Positions 62,075 through 64,000 of a DNA stretch of 64,000 bases are shown piece by piece. The DNA lies in contig NZ_CP015217.1 of NCBI RefSeq assembly GCF_001729245.1, positions 1,862,001-1,926,000 of the forward strand, read 5' to 3'. This DNA comes from Leptospira tipperaryensis (GTDB taxonomy: Bacteria; Spirochaetota; Leptospiria; Leptospirales; Leptospiraceae). Within the stretch, counting starts at the first letter, position 1. Every line of letters begins with the position of its first letter. The notes under the pieces are model-generated. The model worked only from the letters and a program-made list of their open reading frames with translations. It searched no databases and was not told where the DNA came from. A program made the position numbers and the translations under genes.

Positions 62075-63064
62075 TCAATAAGACCAGAGATAAAGAAAAC
62101 GAACCTGTTTTCCCGTTCCGAAGATTTTGGAAATCGGAGAATCCACTCTGAGTTCGGGTGATTGTACCTGATAGAAGTTTGCTTTCTTTTCGGCGCTCTG
62201 AGAATAATAGATGATTCGAGGACTTGTGTTTCCCGGAGTTTTGCGGTAGTTAGGAAGGGACATCGTTTCTTGGAGCGCGTTGTCAAAGTAACCGACCTTA
62301 TCGATCAGACCGTGTTGTAACGCTTGAGAAGCAGTGAAAATTCTTCCGTCGGCAATCTTACGAAGTTCGGTAGGATTTTTTCCGGGACGACCTGCCTTTA
62401 CAACTTCAAAGAATTTTTCATAAAGATCGTCCACGATGGACTGAAGAAGTTTTCTTTGCTCGGGAGTAAGATCTTCCAGAGGAGAACCGATTGTTTTGTT
62501 TCCACCGGAACGAATCGATTGATCCTTGATACCGAGTTTATCCAGACCTTCTTTGAAATTGATTCCGGAAAGAATCACTCCGATAGAACCCGTGACCGTG
62601 GTCGGATGTGCTATGATAAGATCGGACGCCATTGCGATATAGTAGGCGCCGCTCGCAGCCGTATCCATAAAAAGCGAAACCACTGGAATCTTCTTTTTGG
62701 TTTTAAACTGAAGAACTTCTCTATAAAGGATGTCGCTGGAAGTAACCGAACCGCCTGGAGAATTGATTTTTAGAATGACCGCTTTGATTTCGGGATCCAA
62801 TTCAGCGAGTTCGAGTTGTTTTTTGACTCCGGCAAGAATGGAATCTTCTTGTCCGCCGAAAAAGGTTCTTTCTCCTTCGTCGCTGATCACTCCGTCGATT
62901 GGGATGATAAGAATCTTGTCTTCGTTTCTCCCGGTGAGGAGTTTTTCTCTGAGTTCGGCCGATTTGCCGGAGCCTCCGAGATTTGCGTTCACGGGGATAT
63001 AACAATTCGTTATAAAAAGAGCCAGAATGAAGGAATAGGTCCAAGTCAGAATCGGTGCTTTCAA
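62075..63064 (-). CDS. sppA: Signal peptide peptidase SppA, lipoprotein type
   Basis: A 329-residue serine protease (Ser/Lys dyad) that degrades cleaved signal peptides and membrane fragments. The lipobox-like LFITNC (Cys 21) gives an outer or inner membrane anchor. The nucleophile is Ser 138 in MDTAASGAYYIAM, and Lys 190 (IRSGGNK) lies 52 residues on, the spacing of the Ser/Lys dyad in short SppA. INSPGGSVTSSD and GSIGVI are the substrate-strand motifs. It is a single-domain (36K type) SppA, not the doubled E. coli form. Neighbours are unrelated. Confidence 0.93.
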   Translation of the reverse strand: MKAPILTWTYSFILALFITNCYIPVNANLGGSGKSAELREKLLTGRNEDKILIIPIDGVISDEGERTFFGGQEDSILAGVKKQLELAELDPEIKAVILKINSPGGSVTSSDILYREVLQFKTKKKIPVVSLFMDTAASGAYYIAMASDLIIAHPTTVTGSIGVILSGINFKEGLDKLGIKDQSIRSGGNKTIGSPLEDLTPEQRKLLQSIVDDLYEKFFEVVKAGRPGKNPTELRKIADGRIFTASQALQHGLIDKVGYFDNALQETMSLPNYRKTPGNTSPRIIYYSQSAEKKANFYQVQSPELRVDSPISKIFGTGKQVRFLYLWSY

Positions 63065-63197
63065 AGAAATTCTCCTATGGAATCGTCAGTATCCGCCGAC
63101 AAAGCAGGCTTTCAATTCCTTTCCTAAGACCCAAGTTTTAAAAAAGAATTCAAATTTGATTGGAAATAATTTCCGTTTTCCCACAGTCTTGTTCGCC

Positions 63198-64000
63198 GTG
63201 CCCGAAATATTTAGCCAGCATTCACGATTGAAACTAAACGAGCCGGGGAATCAGATTCTTTCTTGGACTTGGAAACATCCGGTGACCGAAAAGAATCTCG
63301 AGATCATCGCAGGATACGATGCATCGGACCGTTTTTTTAGCAGCGGTTCTTATCTGATGTTTCCTTGGGTCAATCGCCACACCGCCCATACCATTCAACT
63401 TGGTGAAGAATTTATTTCCTTAACGGAGTTGGGAACCAAGGATTCGAAAGGTTATCCTTCTCACGGACTTGCCTATTCTTGGAGAAGAAGAATTCTAGAT
63501 CATACGGATCATTCGCTTTTATTGGAACTGATTCCCGACGAGTCAATCGCACTCACTCCCTTAAGTAAAATACGAGTCAGGGAAGAATATTCTCTGCATA
63601 CGATTTCCGACGAAGAGGTTCTGACTCTGAGAACTTTTTTTCAGAATGAGAATACGGCTCCTTTTCGTTTTTGTTATGGCTATCACCCTTATTTTCGAAT
63701 GAATTCCAAACAACCGCCGACACAACTACGGTCTAACATAAAGAAACAGATTCCTTTACAAGAGGATTTGATTCCGGTCTATCCAATTTATGGAATAGAG
63801 ACGGATGTATTTGAGTTGGAACAAATACCGATTCTCGATTCCTTATTTTTCGGAGGGGAGCCGAATGTACTTTTGCAAGTACAGAGCGAGTCGTATCAAG
63901 TTTCGATTCATTCTTATGCGAACGCTTCGAACGAGATACCTCTTTCTTACGTGCAAATTTATACGGACTTCCCAGGGAATCGAATCGCAATCGAACCTAT
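63198..64000 (+). CDS. Aldose 1-epimerase-like protein, 3' end missing
   Basis: A + strand frame starting with GTG at 63198 continues past the right edge (about 267 codons seen). Family features of galactose mutarotase-like enzymes are in order: LMFPWVNRHT near the N-terminus, GYPSHGLAYSW, then the active-site histidine segment GYHPYFRMNS at about residue 165, and a C-terminal IYTDFPGNRIAIEP. Catalytic His and the SHGL region fit aldose-1-epimerase (COG0676/COG2017). It is divergent from sppA with 133 bp between. Substrate sugar unknown. The last codons lie outside the window. Confidence 0.75.
   Translation, partial: MPEIFSQHSRLKLNEPGNQILSWTWKHPVTEKNLEIIAGYDASDRFFSSGSYLMFPWVNRHTAHTIQLGEEFISLTELGTKDSKGYPSHGLAYSWRRRILDHTDHSLLLELIPDESIALTPLSKIRVREEYSLHTISDEEVLTLRTFFQNENTAPFRFCYGYHPYFRMNSKQPPTQLRSNIKKQIPLQEDLIPVYPIYGIETDVFELEQIPILDSLFFGGEPNVLLQVQSESYQVSIHSYANASNEIPLSYVQIYTDFPGNRIAIEP

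Overview
The window reads as chromosomal DNA of a spirochaete of the genus Leptospira. The reasons are a FcpB-like flagellar sheath protein, split fliM and fliN loci set among housekeeping genes, relaxed spirochaetal lipoboxes, and many conserved genes of unknown function that I associate with Leptospira. Base composition looks moderate (about 40-45% G+C by eye, not computed), which would suit a P-clade species; I do not name a species. I see no prophage, transposase, CRISPR array or rRNA. Genes are dense and grouped in short operons, many with 4-base ATGA overlaps.

Layout. 1-5400: the end of an outer-membrane-type protein, rsmE, a zinc-ribbon membrane protein, fcpB, an AAA ATPase and fliN. 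5640-8020: an NfeD and double-stomatin (SPFH) operon. 8130-13565: a haem-binding-type CxxCH protein, argH, a lipoprotein cyclophilin, two unknown genes and fliM. 13630-21240: ferredoxin, FecR lipoprotein, two membrane-anchored AraC regulators, and a large lipoprotein with five internal repeats and a propeller-like C-terminus. 21500-27000: SemiSWEET, queF, guaA, an operon of two flavin-binding-fold proteins with a GAF-adenylate cyclase, and a UPF0598 (human C8orf82-like) protein. 27117-27287: tRNA-Cys and tRNA-Leu. 27310-33930: surface polysaccharide genes (O-antigen ligase-like, glycosyltransferase, gmhA), an orphan ABC ATPase and an FHA protein. 34101-39058: leuCD, a cysteine-synthase-like enzyme and a UPF1-like helicase.

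39655-54590 is the most coherent block. A divergent NrsF/SigF pair (anti-sigma with two cysteines 50 residues apart, plus ECF sigma) faces a + strand run of acyltransferase, clpS, clpA, ggt, gshA and a GshF-type ATP-grasp ligase. Converging on it is a - strand run of STAS protein, glyoxalase-II-like hydrolase, flavin disulfide reductase, ABC exporter pair, two BolA proteins, monothiol glutaredoxin and a second glutaredoxin-like protein. I read it as a thiol-redox island: sensing, glutathione synthesis and turnover, and glutathione/Fe-S-dependent proteins. 54786-64000: a metallo-beta-lactamase-fold protein, glpK, a divergent FliG-like protein, a SpoIIE-type phosphatase, MBOAT acyltransferase, SppA, and an aldose-1-epimerase-like gene running off the end.

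The main non-coding discovery is a roughly 150-bp dispersed element present twice in opposite orientations (21327-21482 and 39409-39557), each copy bounded by 14-nt near-palindromic ends. The hydrolase gene ending at 53457 also has an unusual start: its reading frame continues directly from the upstream STAS gene across a single TAG, with no ATG, GTG or TTG ahead of the conserved N-terminus.
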